DNA from: Actinomadura sp. NAK00032
GTDB lineage: Bacteria; Actinomycetota; Actinomycetes; Streptosporangiales; Streptosporangiaceae
Direction of reading: 5' to 3'
Assembly: GCF_013364275.1 (NCBI RefSeq)
Contig: NZ_CP054932.1
Coordinates: 8,184,001 to 8,248,000 of the forward strand
DNA: 64,000 bases
In this document: in pieces, positions 52,004 to 61,505 of the stretch
How the letters are laid out: the number at the start of each line of letters is the position of its first letter
Numbering within the stretch: position 1 is the first letter of the stretch
The notes under the pieces: model-generated
What the model was told of the DNA's origin: nothing
The model's input: the letters and a program-made list of their open reading frames with translations, nothing else
The model's database searches: none
Position numbers and translations under genes: made by a program

Positions 52004-53086
52004 CTACTGGACGCTTTCGCCGGGTTTCACCGGGGCGGGCTGGCCGAGCCGCGGCGGGCTCGTCAGGAACCCGACGCCCCAGGTCACGTGCATCGTCGCG
52101 AACACCAGCGGCAGCCGCACCCAGGCCGCGAGCGGCAGCCCGCGCCCCTCCACGGCCGCACCCGCGATCATCGCGGCCGCGTAGCCGCCGGGCAGCAGCC
52201 AGCCGGGCCAGAACCCGAAGGCGCCGGCGATCACGCCCGCCGCCATCGCGACCACCGCGATCGGCGGCGCGAGGTAGCGCAGGTTCAGCGTCCCCTGGTG
52301 CTCGCGCCCGACGACGCGCCGCCAGCGCCCGGTGTGGAAGTACTGCTTGGCGAGGGCCCGCAGGTTCGGGCGGGGCCGGTAGGTGACCCGCATCCGCGGG
52401 GTGAAGAAGATCCGGCCGCCGGTCTCCCGGATGCGGTGGTTCATCTCCCAGTCCTGCGCGCGGACGAACGTCTCGTCGTAGCCGCCGACCCGCTCCAGCG
52501 CGCTGCGGCGGAACGTGCCGAGGTAGACGGTCTCGACCTCGCCGGCCTCGCCGCCGGTGTGGAACCGGGCGTTGCCGACGCCGAGCTTGGACGTCATCGC
52601 GCGCGCCACGGCCTTCTCGAAGGGCGTGACGCCCTCCGCCGCCATGATGCCGCCGACGTTGTCGGCGCCGGTCTCCTCCATCGTCTCGACGGCGGCGCGG
52701 ACGTAGTCGGCGGGCAGCAGCGAGTGCCCGTCCACCCGGACGATGATCGAGTACTGCGAGGCCTTGATCGCGATGTTGAGGCCCTGCGGGGTGCGCCCGG
52801 TCGGGTTGGCGACGACGAGCACCCGCGGGTCCTCGGCGGCCAGCTTCCGGGCGATCTCCTCGGTGCGGTCGCGGGACGGCCCGATCGCGAGCACGAGCTC
52901 CAGCTCGCCGGGGTACTCCTGGGTCAGGATGCCGCCCACGGCGTCGGCGAGATGCCGCTCCTCGTTGAGGACGGGCATCACCACCGATACCGCGGGCCAG
53001 GTGCGTTCACCGGAGTCGGGACGGGTCTTCACGGCGTAGCGGGTTTCCTGGTTCGTGGCGCGATGTGCACGGGGAGACGAATTCAT
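52004..53086 (-). CDS. GT2 glycosyltransferase with C-terminal membrane helices (ExoA-like)
   Basis: A 360-aa protein. After a 30-residue tail comes VSVVMPVLNEERHLADAVGG; IGPSRDRTEEIARKLA, VRVDGHSLLPADYVRAAVET (DGH in place of DxD) and VGNARFHTGG follow, then YDETFVRAQDWEMNHRIRET with the catalytic acidic residue. Three hydrophobic stretches near the C-terminus anchor it. It resembles succinoglycan-type ExoA transferases that extend lipid-linked chains at the cytosolic face. ATG 53084-53086 is chosen; its ribosome site is weak. It is divergent from the LCP gene. Confidence 0.82.
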   Translation of the reverse strand: MNSSPRAHRATNQETRYAVKTRPDSGERTWPAVSVVMPVLNEERHLADAVGGILTQEYPGELELVLAIGPSRDRTEEIARKLAAEDPRVLVVANPTGRTPQGLNIAIKASQYSIIVRVDGHSLLPADYVRAAVETMEETGADNVGGIMAAEGVTPFEKAVARAMTSKLGVGNARFHTGGEAGEVETVYLGTFRRSALERVGGYDETFVRAQDWEMNHRIRETGGRIFFTPRMRVTYRPRPNLRALAKQYFHTGRWRRVVGREHQGTLNLRYLAPPIAVVAMAAGVIAGAFGFWPGWLLPGGYAAAMIAGAAVEGRGLPLAAWVRLPLVFATMHVTWGVGFLTSPPRLGQPAPVKPGESVQ

Positions 53087-53326
53087 GTGGGCTCGCGGAC
53101 GCGCGCCGTCCGGAAGCCGGAGGCGGGCGCCCCTTCCTCTCTCTTGCTCGCTTGCCTGACGCAGCCCACGCCACCCAGGTTCGCGTGCGGGCCGCCGGGG
53201 TGTGGTCAAGACGGCGCCACGTTACTGCAAGGACACGAGGTCCAGGTAGCGAACGGACGGGTGTCGCCCACTTTAGAGTGGTGGGGACGCACGGCGGAAC
53301 GTGATCTTCGGGAGGCGGCGGCCGGC

Positions 53327-54997
53327 ATGGCAGACGGGCACGATTCGGGTCGCGGCGGCCCTCGCTCGCCGGAGCCCGACCCGCTGGAGCGCTACTTCCG
53401 GCCGCGGCCGGGCTCCCACGCGGCGCCGGACGGCGACGGCGGCGACGACATCGAGGGCGTCACGATCGACGGGATGCCCGCGCCGCGGGTGGCGGTCGAC
53501 GGCCCGCGCGGCCCGCGCCGGCCCGGCCGGGGGCTGAGCCCGCGCGCCGCGATGAGCGCCCGCCGGCAGAAGCGCTTCCTCACCCTGACCGGCACGATGT
53601 CGGTGTTCGTGCTGCTGACCTCGGGCGGCGCGTGGGCGTTCCAGAACTACGTCACCGGCATGATCGACAAGGTGTCGGTGAACGGGCTCGGCAAGGGCGC
53701 GGACGGCCCCAAGGGCGCGATGACGATCCTCGTCGCGGGCGTCGACCGGCGCGAGGGGCTGACGAAGGAGCAGCAGAAGGCGGCCAAGCTCGGGCACGAC
53801 CAGGGCGAGCGCTCCGACACGATGCTGCTGGTGCACGTGTCCCGCGACCACGACCGGGTGTCGGTCGTCAGCCTGCCGCGCGACTCCTACGTCACGATCC
53901 CGGCGCACAAGTCGAACGGGGCGGAGGGCGCGAAGGGGGCGCGGGTGCCGGCCCGTCCGGGCAAGCTGACCTGGGCGTACCAGTTCGGCGGGCCCGACCT
54001 CACGGTCAGCACGATCAAGCAGGCGACGGGCGTGTCCATCGACCACTACGTCGAGGTGAACTTCTTCGGCTTCGTGCACATGGTGGACGCGCTCGGCGGC
54101 GTGGACGTGTGCACCGAGGAGGCCGTGAACGACCCGAAGAGCGGGCTGAAGCTGCCCGCCGGCAAGTCCCACGTGGACGGCCTGAAGGCGCTCGCGTTCG
54201 CCCGCGCCCGCTACACGCTGACCGGTGGCAGCGACCTCGGCCGCATCGAGCGGCAGCAGCAGTTCATGGCCGCGATGATGAAGCAGGCGCTGTCGACGAA
54301 GACGCTCGGCGACCCGGTGAAGTCGACGAAGTTCCTGAACGCGGCGCTGAAGTCGCTGCGCGTGGACGAGAAGCTGGCCGACGACCTGCCGAAGCTCGCC
54401 GACCAGATGAAGAACCTGTCGACCGACGACCTCACGTTCGCGAAGGTGCCGCTCGCCAACCCGGACTACAACACCGTCCTGTGGAACGCGCCGACCACCC
54501 AGTCGACCGTCCAGTGGGACCGGGGCGAGGCGCAGGACCTGTTCACCCGGATCAGGCGCGACCAGCCGCTGGCCAAGGAGACCCCGAAGCCGAGCGCCAC
54601 GCCGACGAAGAAGCCCGAGGAGGAGCTGACGGTGCCGCCGGAGGAGATCTCCGTCCGCGTGCTGAACGCGATCGGCACCCGGGGCCTGGCGACGAAGGCG
54701 GGCGGGCAGCTGCGCGACGTCGGCTTCAAGGTGACGGTCGCGCCGGGCGTCGCGCGGCGCGGGCTGCAGACGACGCAGATCCAGTACGGCCCCGACCGGG
54801 CCGACTCGGCGAAGACGCTGGCCGCGGCGATCCCGGGCGCCAAGCTGAAGAAGGTGAGCTCGCTCGGCTCCCGCGTGCAGGTCATGGTCGGCGCGGACTG
54901 GGACGGCGTGGAGAAGGTGAAGGTGTCGCCGAGCACGTCGCCGTCGGCATCCCCCGAGGTGGAGACGGGTACGGCCACCTCCAAGCTTTGCGCCTGA
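53327..54997 (+). CDS. LytR-CpsA-Psr (LCP) glycopolymer ligase
   Basis: A 556-aa protein. The cytosolic N-terminus is long (about 85 residues, Gly/Pro/Arg-rich) before one helix (about 86-108). The LCP domain has MTILVAGVDRREGLTKEQQK, RSDTMLLVHVSRDHDRVSVV, SLPRDSYVTIP, YVEVNFFGFVHMVDALGGVD and FARARYTLTGGSDLGRIERQ, with the Arg/Asp residues for pyrophosphate binding. A LytR_C domain follows from about residue 440 (SVRVLNAIGTRGLATKAGG). It should ligate a polymer to peptidoglycan, like the paralogue at 15799. GGGAGG lies 11 nt before ATG 53327. Confidence 0.9.
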   Translation: MADGHDSGRGGPRSPEPDPLERYFRPRPGSHAAPDGDGGDDIEGVTIDGMPAPRVAVDGPRGPRRPGRGLSPRAAMSARRQKRFLTLTGTMSVFVLLTSGGAWAFQNYVTGMIDKVSVNGLGKGADGPKGAMTILVAGVDRREGLTKEQQKAAKLGHDQGERSDTMLLVHVSRDHDRVSVVSLPRDSYVTIPAHKSNGAEGAKGARVPARPGKLTWAYQFGGPDLTVSTIKQATGVSIDHYVEVNFFGFVHMVDALGGVDVCTEEAVNDPKSGLKLPAGKSHVDGLKALAFARARYTLTGGSDLGRIERQQQFMAAMMKQALSTKTLGDPVKSTKFLNAALKSLRVDEKLADDLPKLADQMKNLSTDDLTFAKVPLANPDYNTVLWNAPTTQSTVQWDRGEAQDLFTRIRRDQPLAKETPKPSATPTKKPEEELTVPPEEISVRVLNAIGTRGLATKAGGQLRDVGFKVTVAPGVARRGLQTTQIQYGPDRADSAKTLAAAIPGAKLKKVSSLGSRVQVMVGADWDGVEKVKVSPSTSPSASPEVETGTATSKLCA

Positions 54998-55026
54998 CGC
55001 CCCCGTCACTAGAATAATATTCTAGT
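54988..55026 (+). promoter_or_regulatory. Promoter with a 19-bp palindromic operator
   Basis: TTGCGC (54988-54993) and TAGAAT (55010-55015) are 16 nt apart. The -10 lies inside the perfect palindrome ACTAGAATAATATTCTAGT (55008-55026), which is strikingly AT-rich for this genome. A dimeric repressor binding there would block the thioesterase promoter. Confidence 0.6.
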
Positions 55027-55045
55027 GGACGTGGGAGGGAGCCGC

Positions 55046-55846
55046 ATGACCGAGGACGTGCCCGCCGAGGCGTTCTACGAGCCGCTGGGCGAGGGCCGGT
55101 TCGCCGGCACGGTCGCCACGGCCGGCCCATGGTCGCCGGGCCTCCAGCACGGCGGGCCGGTGTCGGGCCTGATCGGCCGGGCGTTCGAGCGGCACGACCC
55201 CGTCCCCGGCACCCGGGTGGCCCGCGTGACGGTCGAGATCCTGAGCCCCGTGCCGGTCGCCGAACTGGACGTGCGCGTCCGGACCGTCCGGCCCGGTAAG
55301 CGGATCACCCTGCTCGAAGGCGAGATCGCGCACGAGGGGCGGACGGTCGTCCGCGCCGCCGCCTGGCGGATCATGGCGGCCCCGGCCCACCTGGACTCGG
55401 TCGCGCACGCCCCCGCCCCGCCGCCCCTCCCCGGCACGACGCCGCCGTTCGAGCCATGGCGCGACCTGCACATGGGCGGCTACCTGTCCGCGATGGAGTG
55501 GCGGCCGGTCGACGGCAACTTCGGGCAGCCGGGCCCCGGCACGACGTGGGCCCGCGCCCGCGTCCCGCTGGTCGCCGGCGAGCCCGACACGCCGCTCGTC
55601 CGGGCGCTCACGCTGGCCGACAGCGCGTCCGGCATCGGCAGCCAGCTCGACCTCGCCAAGTGGCTGATCATCAACACGGACCTGACCGTCGCACTGCACC
55701 GCGACCCGGTCGGCGAGTGGCTGTGCATGGCCGCGTCCCTGGACGCCAGCGCCGGCGGCAGCGCCCTCTGCCAGGCCACCCTCGCGGACCGCTCCGGCGA
55801 GATCGGCCGGGCCCTGCAGACCCTCCTGGTGGACGAGCGCCGCTGA
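55046..55846 (+). CDS. Thioesterase-family protein, tandem hotdog (TesB-like)
   Basis: A 266-aa protein with two hotdog halves. The first has GPWSPGLQHGGPVSGLIGRA, VARVTVEILSPVPVAELDVR and RTVVRAAAWRIM; the second has LTLADSASGIGSQLDLAKWL and NTDLTVALHRDPVGEWLCMA. It is typical of actinobacterial acyl-CoA thioesterase-like proteins; the substrate is unknown. I take ATG 55046, with GGGAGGGAGCC upstream, over a GTG seven codons earlier that lies in the palindromic operator. Regulation by that operator is likely. It is a single-gene unit. Confidence 0.8.
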   Translation: MTEDVPAEAFYEPLGEGRFAGTVATAGPWSPGLQHGGPVSGLIGRAFERHDPVPGTRVARVTVEILSPVPVAELDVRVRTVRPGKRITLLEGEIAHEGRTVVRAAAWRIMAAPAHLDSVAHAPAPPPLPGTTPPFEPWRDLHMGGYLSAMEWRPVDGNFGQPGPGTTWARARVPLVAGEPDTPLVRALTLADSASGIGSQLDLAKWLIINTDLTVALHRDPVGEWLCMAASLDASAGGSALCQATLADRSGEIGRALQTLLVDERR

Positions 55847-55921
55847 CCAGGTTTCCGCTCTTGATCACTCTGGGTAGTGGATCAGTGACAGATCGAAGTC
55901 ACCTATCCAGGAGACCAGAGG

Positions 55922-56506
55922 ATGTCGACAAGGATTCTCGGCCTGCTCACCACGACCGCCGCCGCCTCGGTGGCGCTCACCGCCGGCATCGCCGCCGCCG
56001 CGGCCGCGGCGCCGCCGCCCGCACCCGATCCGGCCCCGCCCGCGGTGGCCCAACCACCGGCGGCCCAACCACCGGCGGCGGATCAGCCCGCCGCGGACAA
56101 GCCCGCCGCGGACAAGCCGTCCGAGGCGGAGGCGCCGTCGCAGGCGGCCCCGCCCGCCGCGGAGCAACCGCCGCAGGCCGCCCAGCCGGAGTCCAAGCCG
56201 TCCACCAAGGACGCCGAGGACACCAAGAAGGGCAAGGAACTCAAGGAGTGCGCGGACGCCGACTGCGAAGTGAAGATCCGCGACGGCCAGGTGATCAAGT
56301 TCGCCAAGAAGTACAACATGGCCCCGATCCGCATCAGGGTCGAGGGAAACCGGATCACCTTCACCAGCCGGGGCCAGGGCACCGCGATGGAGAGCACGAT
56401 GAACGCCACGCGCTCCAGCTCCAGCGTGACCTACAACGGCATCACGTTCAGCCCCAGGCTGAACAGGGACGGCTCGATCACCATGAAGGTCTCCCACGAC
56501 GACTGA
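55922..56506 (+). CDS. Secreted Ala/Pro-rich protein
   Basis: A 194-aa protein with a signal peptide (STRILGLLTTTAAASVALTA...AAAA, cleavage near residue 30). An Ala/Pro/Gln/Asp-rich stretch follows (about 30-95, with AAQPPAA- and ADKPAADKP-type repeats), then a Lys/Asp linker and a 95-residue folded part (VKIRDGQVIKFAKKYNMAP, ITFTSRGQGTAMESTMNATR). Two Cys (ECADADCE) could form one disulfide. I do not recognise the family. It is convergent with the WD40 kinase gene, 46 bp apart. Confidence 0.7.
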   Translation: MSTRILGLLTTTAAASVALTAGIAAAAAAAPPPAPDPAPPAVAQPPAAQPPAADQPAADKPAADKPSEAEAPSQAAPPAAEQPPQAAQPESKPSTKDAEDTKKGKELKECADADCEVKIRDGQVIKFAKKYNMAPIRIRVEGNRITFTSRGQGTAMESTMNATRSSSSVTYNGITFSPRLNRDGSITMKVSHDD

Positions 56507-56552
56507 CCTGCGCCACTGGGGGACGGGCAACGCGCCCGTCCCCCAGCGCTCA

Positions 56553-59500
56553 CTACTGCGGGTCCGGGCAGATGGTTCGGTAGGGGACGCCGGAGGGGAC
56601 GTACTTCGTCCATTCCTTGCGAGTCAGGGAGCGGCCGGCAATGGCGCAGGCGGCGCCGGTGGCGTTCGCGGGCATGGCGATGTTCCAGCGGCGGAGGACG
56701 GCGGCGCCGTCGGTCGTCGTGAGGGTCTTGTCCCCGGCGTCGAAGGCCACGGCGGTCACCGCTTCGGTGTGGCCGGTGAGGGGCGAGCCCAGCTGGCGGT
56801 GGCTGGCGACGTCCCAGAGCAGGGCGCTGCCGTCGGCGCCGCCGGTGGCGAGGGTCCGGCCGGAGGCGTCGAAGGCCACCGCGGTGACCTGGCCCTTGTG
56901 GCCGCTGACGGGGGCGCCGCGCGACTGCCGGGTGCGGACGTCCCAGAGCGAGACCGCCCCGTTCCCGCCGGTGGCGAGGGTCCGGCCGTCGGGGCTGAAG
57001 GCGAGCGCGGTGGCCGAGCCGGAGGGGTTGTCGAGCACGCCGAGGTCGCGGCGGCTCGCGATGTCGAACAGGTGCACCGCCGCCCCCATCCCGGCCGCCA
57101 GCGTGCGGCCGTCCGGGCTGAAGGCCAGCGAGGCCACCTGCTGGGACGAATCGCCCAGCACGGCGAGCATGCGGCCGGTCCGGGCGTCCCAGAGCTGCAC
57201 CTTGCCGTCGACGACCGGCGTCGCGATCTGGGTCTGCGCGCCGCCTCCGGTGGCGAGCATCCGGCCGTCCGGGCTGAGCGCCATCGCGTTGAGCATGGAC
57301 CCCGGGCCGCCCTCGAACGGCCCCGCCCAGCGCCCGCCGGACCACACGGAGATCTGGCCGTAGGTGTTGCCCGAGGCGATGCTCTTCCCGTCGGCGCTGA
57401 CGGCCAGGGCCGTCGCCAGGTTGTCGGCGAGGTTCGGCGGCGGGCCGATGGGCCCGGCCAGGCGCCCGTTGGTCGCGGTGCTGTAGGACGAGTAGGCGAC
57501 GCCGACCCTGCCGGGCGCGTGGGCCACGGCGAGGGCCCGCCCATCGCCGCTCGTCGCGGGCAGGACCACCTCGTCGGCCTTCTTGACGGGGACGAAGGGG
57601 CCGGGGAGCGGCTGGTGGACCTTCACGTCCCACATCCGCACGGCGTTCTTCCTGTCGGACAGGCCGGGCACACCGCTGACGGTGACCAGCGTCCGCTCGT
57701 CGGTGAAGGCCCCGGCGAGGACCTGCTCCTGGCCGGTGTCGCTGATGGCCCCTGCGCGCACGCCCCGCGCGACGTCCCACATGTCGGCGCCGACGAGCAG
57801 GGTCTTGCCGTCGGGCGTGAACAGGGGCCTCTGGACGTACTCCGTCTTCATCGGGATGCGCGTGCCGAGCGTCCTGCCGCTGCCTGAGTCCAGCAGGCGG
57901 ATGGTCTTGTCGTGCCGTGCAGCGATGGTCTGGCCGTCCCGGCTTAGCGCGACCTCGTCGACCGCGCCGGGGATGGTCCCTTTGCGGCGGCCCGTAGGCA
58001 CGTCCCATACCTCCAGTGCGCCTGGCAGGGCGAAGACGGCTGTTGCCGTGTCCGCGCTTAGCACCGCCTTGCTGCCTTGGTAGGAGCGGGGCAGGTAGCT
58101 GAAGGACGAAGGGAAGGGCATGCTGCGGGTGCGCTGCCGGGTCTGCGCGTCCCAGACGGTGACTCCGTCGGCGCCGATGACGGTCAGTGTCCTGCCGTCC
58201 GGGGAGAAGGCCACCGAGGAGGCGTGGGCGATGGGCAGGTCGCCGAGCGGCTTGCTCGTGGCCACGTCCCACAGCCGGACGGTGCCCTTGATCACGTCCC
58301 CGGCCGCCCCGGGCTTCTCCGAGGGGTTGCCCCTGCTGCCGGCGGCGGCCAGCACCCGGCCGTCGGGGCTCAGCGCCACGGGGAGGGTGAGATCGTCGCG
58401 GTAGTCGGCGTCGGGCAGCAGGCGCAGCGGCGGTCCGAGCTGCTTGCGGGCCTTCACGTCCCAGACCGCGACCGTGCCGTCGTCGTTGCCGAACGCGAGC
58501 CGCCCGCCGCCCGCCGAGACCGTGATCGGGTTCGGCCCGTACCCGCTGACGGCGCCCCGGCCGGACCGCGTGACGACGTCGAGGAGGGCGGCGCGGCTCT
58601 CCGGCGTCTCGTGGACGCGCTGCGCGGCGACGGCCAGCAGCGCCGCCGTCTCCGGGGTGCCCGCGAACTGGCGGCTCTGCGCGGCGAGCTGCTGCGAGGC
58701 CGCGATGTCGCGCTCCTCGCTCCCCGACCGCTGCGCCTGGATCGCCCACCCCGTCGCGCCCAGCGCCGCCACCGCGGCCACGGCCAGGACGCCGGCGATC
58801 ACCCGGTTGCGGCGCTTGTGGGCGTACCGGGCGCGGGCGCTGGCGTCCATGAGGGCCCGTTCGAGCCGGCTCAGCGCGGGCCGCCGCGCGCCCGAGGTGG
58901 CCCAGCGGACGGCCTCGTCCATGTGCGCCCCGGTCAGGACGTCGGCGCGGCGGCGGCCGTGCTCGGCCCAGGTGCGGGCGGCCTGCCGGATGCGGTGGTG
59001 CGTGCGCAGGCCGTCGCGCTCGGCCTCGACCCAGCCCCGCAGCCGAGGCCAGGCCCGCAGCAGCGCCGGGCGGGTCAGCACGAACTGGCCGCCGGACACC
59101 AGCAGCAGCCGCCCGAACGCCTGCACCACCTGGCGCAGCGCCTGCGCCTCGGCGTCGTCCTGGCGGTCGAACAGCTCGTCTTCCGGGATCGGGCGCGTGG
59201 TCAGGCCGCCGTCCTCGCCCGGCACCACGAACCGCAGGAACAGCTCGGGGACGAGCCGCTGCGCTGCGGGGTGCAGGGCGGCGTAGGCGTCCTCGGCGAC
59301 CTTGCCGAGGGCGGGGTCGCCCGGCTCCCACCGGGCCTCCAGGACGGCTTGCGCGGCACCTGCGGCGACCAGGTCGGAGCCGTCGCGCGGGTCGCCGGTC
59401 AGCGCGGTGAGGATCTCCGCCGCGGACGGCCTGGCCAGCGGCTCCTTCGCCAGCGCGGCCCCGACCAGCGGGCGCAGCGTCTCGGGCAGCACGTCCAGGT

Positions 59501-60200
59501 CGGGCTCGTGCGTGCGCACGCGGTGCGCGATCTCCGGCAGCGCGAGGCCCTTGAAGGCGTGCTCGCCGGTCGCGGCGAACAGCATGATCGCGCCCCAGGC
59601 GAACACGTCGGCCTCCGCCCCGGCCTGCCGTCCCGCGTACACCTCGGGGGCCATGTAGGGCAGCGTCCCGGCGAACGTGCCGGCGTCGGCCGAGCGGGTG
59701 TCCAGCACCCGCGCGATCCCGAAGTCGATCAGCCGGGGCCCGTCCGGGCCGAGCAGCACGTTGCCCGGCTTCAGGTCCCGGTGGACGACCTTGGCCCGGT
59801 GGATGGCGGTCAGCGCGGTCGCGATCCCGATGCCGAGCCGGTGCAGGTCGTCCCCGGCGAACAGCCGCCCGTCCCGGTCGGCGGTCCCCCGCACGACCGC
59901 CTGGAGGCTCAGCCCGTCGATGTACTCGCTGACGATGTAGGGACGCGGCGGCTCCAGCCGCACCTGAAGGATCCGCGCCGTGCAGAACGAGGCGACCCGC
60001 TGCGCCGCCCGGGCCTCGGCCGCCATCGCCTGCAGCTCCTTGGGCGACTCCTGCGCCCCGTGCAGCACCTTGACCGCCACCCGTGTCCCGTCGGGGGCGT
60101 AGGCGTCGTAGACGACCCCCTGCCCGCCGGCGCCCAACCGCCCGGCCGGCCAGAACTCCCCGATCCGTTCGGGGTCCCCCGGCTCCAGCGGATCCGGCAT
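56553..60200 (-). CDS. Ser/Thr protein kinase with C-terminal WD40 propeller
   Basis: A 1215-aa protein. The kinase domain (about 15-270) has LGAGGQGVVYDAY, AVKVLHG, HRDLKPGNVLL, DFGIARV and GTLPYMAPEVY. A helical middle (about 290-460) precedes one membrane helix (about 467-487, VIAGVLAVAAVAALGATGWA). The rest is WD40-like, with repeated LAFSPDGRTLATGG...VSLWDVRT units up to about residue 1170; roughly a dozen can be counted. The propeller should lie outside and may sense a ligand or bind a partner. The nearby secreted protein gene is a candidate partner, by position only. ATG start. Confidence 0.9.
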   Translation of the reverse strand: MPDPLEPGDPERIGEFWPAGRLGAGGQGVVYDAYAPDGTRVAVKVLHGAQESPKELQAMAAEARAAQRVASFCTARILQVRLEPPRPYIVSEYIDGLSLQAVVRGTADRDGRLFAGDDLHRLGIGIATALTAIHRAKVVHRDLKPGNVLLGPDGPRLIDFGIARVLDTRSADAGTFAGTLPYMAPEVYAGRQAGAEADVFAWGAIMLFAATGEHAFKGLALPEIAHRVRTHEPDLDVLPETLRPLVGAALAKEPLARPSAAEILTALTGDPRDGSDLVAAGAAQAVLEARWEPGDPALGKVAEDAYAALHPAAQRLVPELFLRFVVPGEDGGLTTRPIPEDELFDRQDDAEAQALRQVVQAFGRLLLVSGGQFVLTRPALLRAWPRLRGWVEAERDGLRTHHRIRQAARTWAEHGRRRADVLTGAHMDEAVRWATSGARRPALSRLERALMDASARARYAHKRRNRVIAGVLAVAAVAALGATGWAIQAQRSGSEERDIAASQQLAAQSRQFAGTPETAALLAVAAQRVHETPESRAALLDVVTRSGRGAVSGYGPNPITVSAGGGRLAFGNDDGTVAVWDVKARKQLGPPLRLLPDADYRDDLTLPVALSPDGRVLAAAGSRGNPSEKPGAAGDVIKGTVRLWDVATSKPLGDLPIAHASSVAFSPDGRTLTVIGADGVTVWDAQTRQRTRSMPFPSSFSYLPRSYQGSKAVLSADTATAVFALPGALEVWDVPTGRRKGTIPGAVDEVALSRDGQTIAARHDKTIRLLDSGSGRTLGTRIPMKTEYVQRPLFTPDGKTLLVGADMWDVARGVRAGAISDTGQEQVLAGAFTDERTLVTVSGVPGLSDRKNAVRMWDVKVHQPLPGPFVPVKKADEVVLPATSGDGRALAVAHAPGRVGVAYSSYSTATNGRLAGPIGPPPNLADNLATALAVSADGKSIASGNTYGQISVWSGGRWAGPFEGGPGSMLNAMALSPDGRMLATGGGAQTQIATPVVDGKVQLWDARTGRMLAVLGDSSQQVASLAFSPDGRTLAAGMGAAVHLFDIASRRDLGVLDNPSGSATALAFSPDGRTLATGGNGAVSLWDVRTRQSRGAPVSGHKGQVTAVAFDASGRTLATGGADGSALLWDVASHRQLGSPLTGHTEAVTAVAFDAGDKTLTTTDGAAVLRRWNIAMPANATGAACAIAGRSLTRKEWTKYVPSGVPYRTICPDPQ

Positions 60201-60284
60201 CCGATCACTCCGTCCGTCACGTCACCAGTGCTTGATCACCAGCCGCTGTGACGCTATCGGTCACTTCGGAGTTCACCGGAAATG

Positions 60285-61505
60285 TCAGCCGAGTCTGTTC
60301 GGTGCCTCCTCCACGGGGTGGACGGCGTCCGGCGCCCTCTGGGGCGTGCGCAAGATGCCCGCTGTGGCGGCGGCAACGGCGCACAGCACCACCGGCAGGA
60401 AGAACGTCAGATTCAGCGGCATAACGTGCGTCAGCGGGCCGATGACGGCGGGCCCGGCGAGCATGCCCAGATAACCCAGCCCGGCGACACGCGAAACGTT
60501 GGCGCCGATGGCGTCCGGATCGTGGTGACCGGCTGCGCTGAACAACTGAGGCACGCACCCGGACAACCCGGCCCCGGCCAAGGCCCAGCCCACGAGCGCC
60601 GACGGGACCCACGGCGACAGCGCCGCCACCGCCAGCCCGAACGCACCCAGAGCAGCGCCGTACCGCAGGACGGCGACCGGCCCGAAACGCGCCGCCACCC
60701 GATCGGCCAGCAGACGGCCGATGGTCATGGCAGTGGAGAAGGCCCCATAAGCAAAGGCGGCCGTAGCGGCGGAAGCGTCCAAGGCGTCACGCAGATGCAG
60801 GGTGCTCCAGTCGTTGGCCACGCCCTCCGACAACATGACCATCAGTGCGAGGGCGGCCATCATCCAAATCCGCCTGGGCGTCCGGGTGCGTGCCTTACCC
60901 CCGGCAGCGGTCCCGTGAGTGGCATCACCAGGCAGCAGCGCCGGAGCGGTCAGCACAGCCGCAACAACCCCGAACACCGCCGCTGCCCCCAGGGACACCG
61001 CCGGAGACCAGCCCCACCCGAGTGTGCGAGCACCGACCAACGCAGCCAGAACGCCCCCGAGCGAGAACGTCGCATGGAACGCGGACATGACGGGCCGCCG
61101 ATAACCCCGCTCCACCTGCACGGCGTGGGAGTTCATGGAGACGTCCAGGGTGCCGTTGCCGACGCCGAGCACCAGTAGCGCCGCACCCAGCGTCCAGGCG
61201 TTCACGGCAAGGGCAGGCAGGATCAACGCAGCGCTGCACAACACCGCACTCAGCGGCACCATGACGCGGGCACCGACACGATCGATGAACCGACCGGCGC
61301 CCTGCATCCCGGCAACGGCCCCCGCGCCGAGCAGCAGCAGGAGCCAGCCGAAGACGGCGTGCCCCACTCCCACCCGGTCCTCGATGACCGGGATGTGGAC
61401 GATCCACATGCCGAGCACGAAACCGTTCAGCCCGAAGTAGGCGAAGGTGGCCGCCCGTCCCGCCCGCAACTTCCTCCGCTCGTCAGACAAGGCGGACGTC
61501 CACAC
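60285..61505 (-). CDS. MFS transporter
   Basis: A 406-aa permease with 12 predicted helices. It begins AATFAYFGLNGFVLGMWIVH; GAGAVAGMQGAGRFIDRVGA is the loop 2-3 region with the usual Gly/Arg pattern, and FSTAMTIGRLLADRVAARFG is the equivalent loop in the second half. It resembles FucP/MdfA-unlike fosmidomycin- and sugar-type MFS proteins of unknown substrate. The start (GTG 61505) overlaps the DeoR gene end by 23 bp, so the two are one operon and the DeoR protein probably controls it. Confidence 0.82.
   Translation of the reverse strand: MWTSALSDERRKLRAGRAATFAYFGLNGFVLGMWIVHIPVIEDRVGVGHAVFGWLLLLLGAGAVAGMQGAGRFIDRVGARVMVPLSAVLCSAALILPALAVNAWTLGAALLVLGVGNGTLDVSMNSHAVQVERGYRRPVMSAFHATFSLGGVLAALVGARTLGWGWSPAVSLGAAAVFGVVAAVLTAPALLPGDATHGTAAGGKARTRTPRRIWMMAALALMVMLSEGVANDWSTLHLRDALDASAATAAFAYGAFSTAMTIGRLLADRVAARFGPVAVLRYGAALGAFGLAVAALSPWVPSALVGWALAGAGLSGCVPQLFSAAGHHDPDAIGANVSRVAGLGYLGMLAGPAVIGPLTHVMPLNLTFFLPVVLCAVAAATAGILRTPQRAPDAVHPVEEAPNRLG

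Noticed and set aside
51104..53326. Long upstream extension of the second LCP frame
   Set aside because: It runs opposite two membrane-protein genes and a GT2. The real start is ATG 53327 behind GGGAGG, just before the cytosolic tail and membrane helix.
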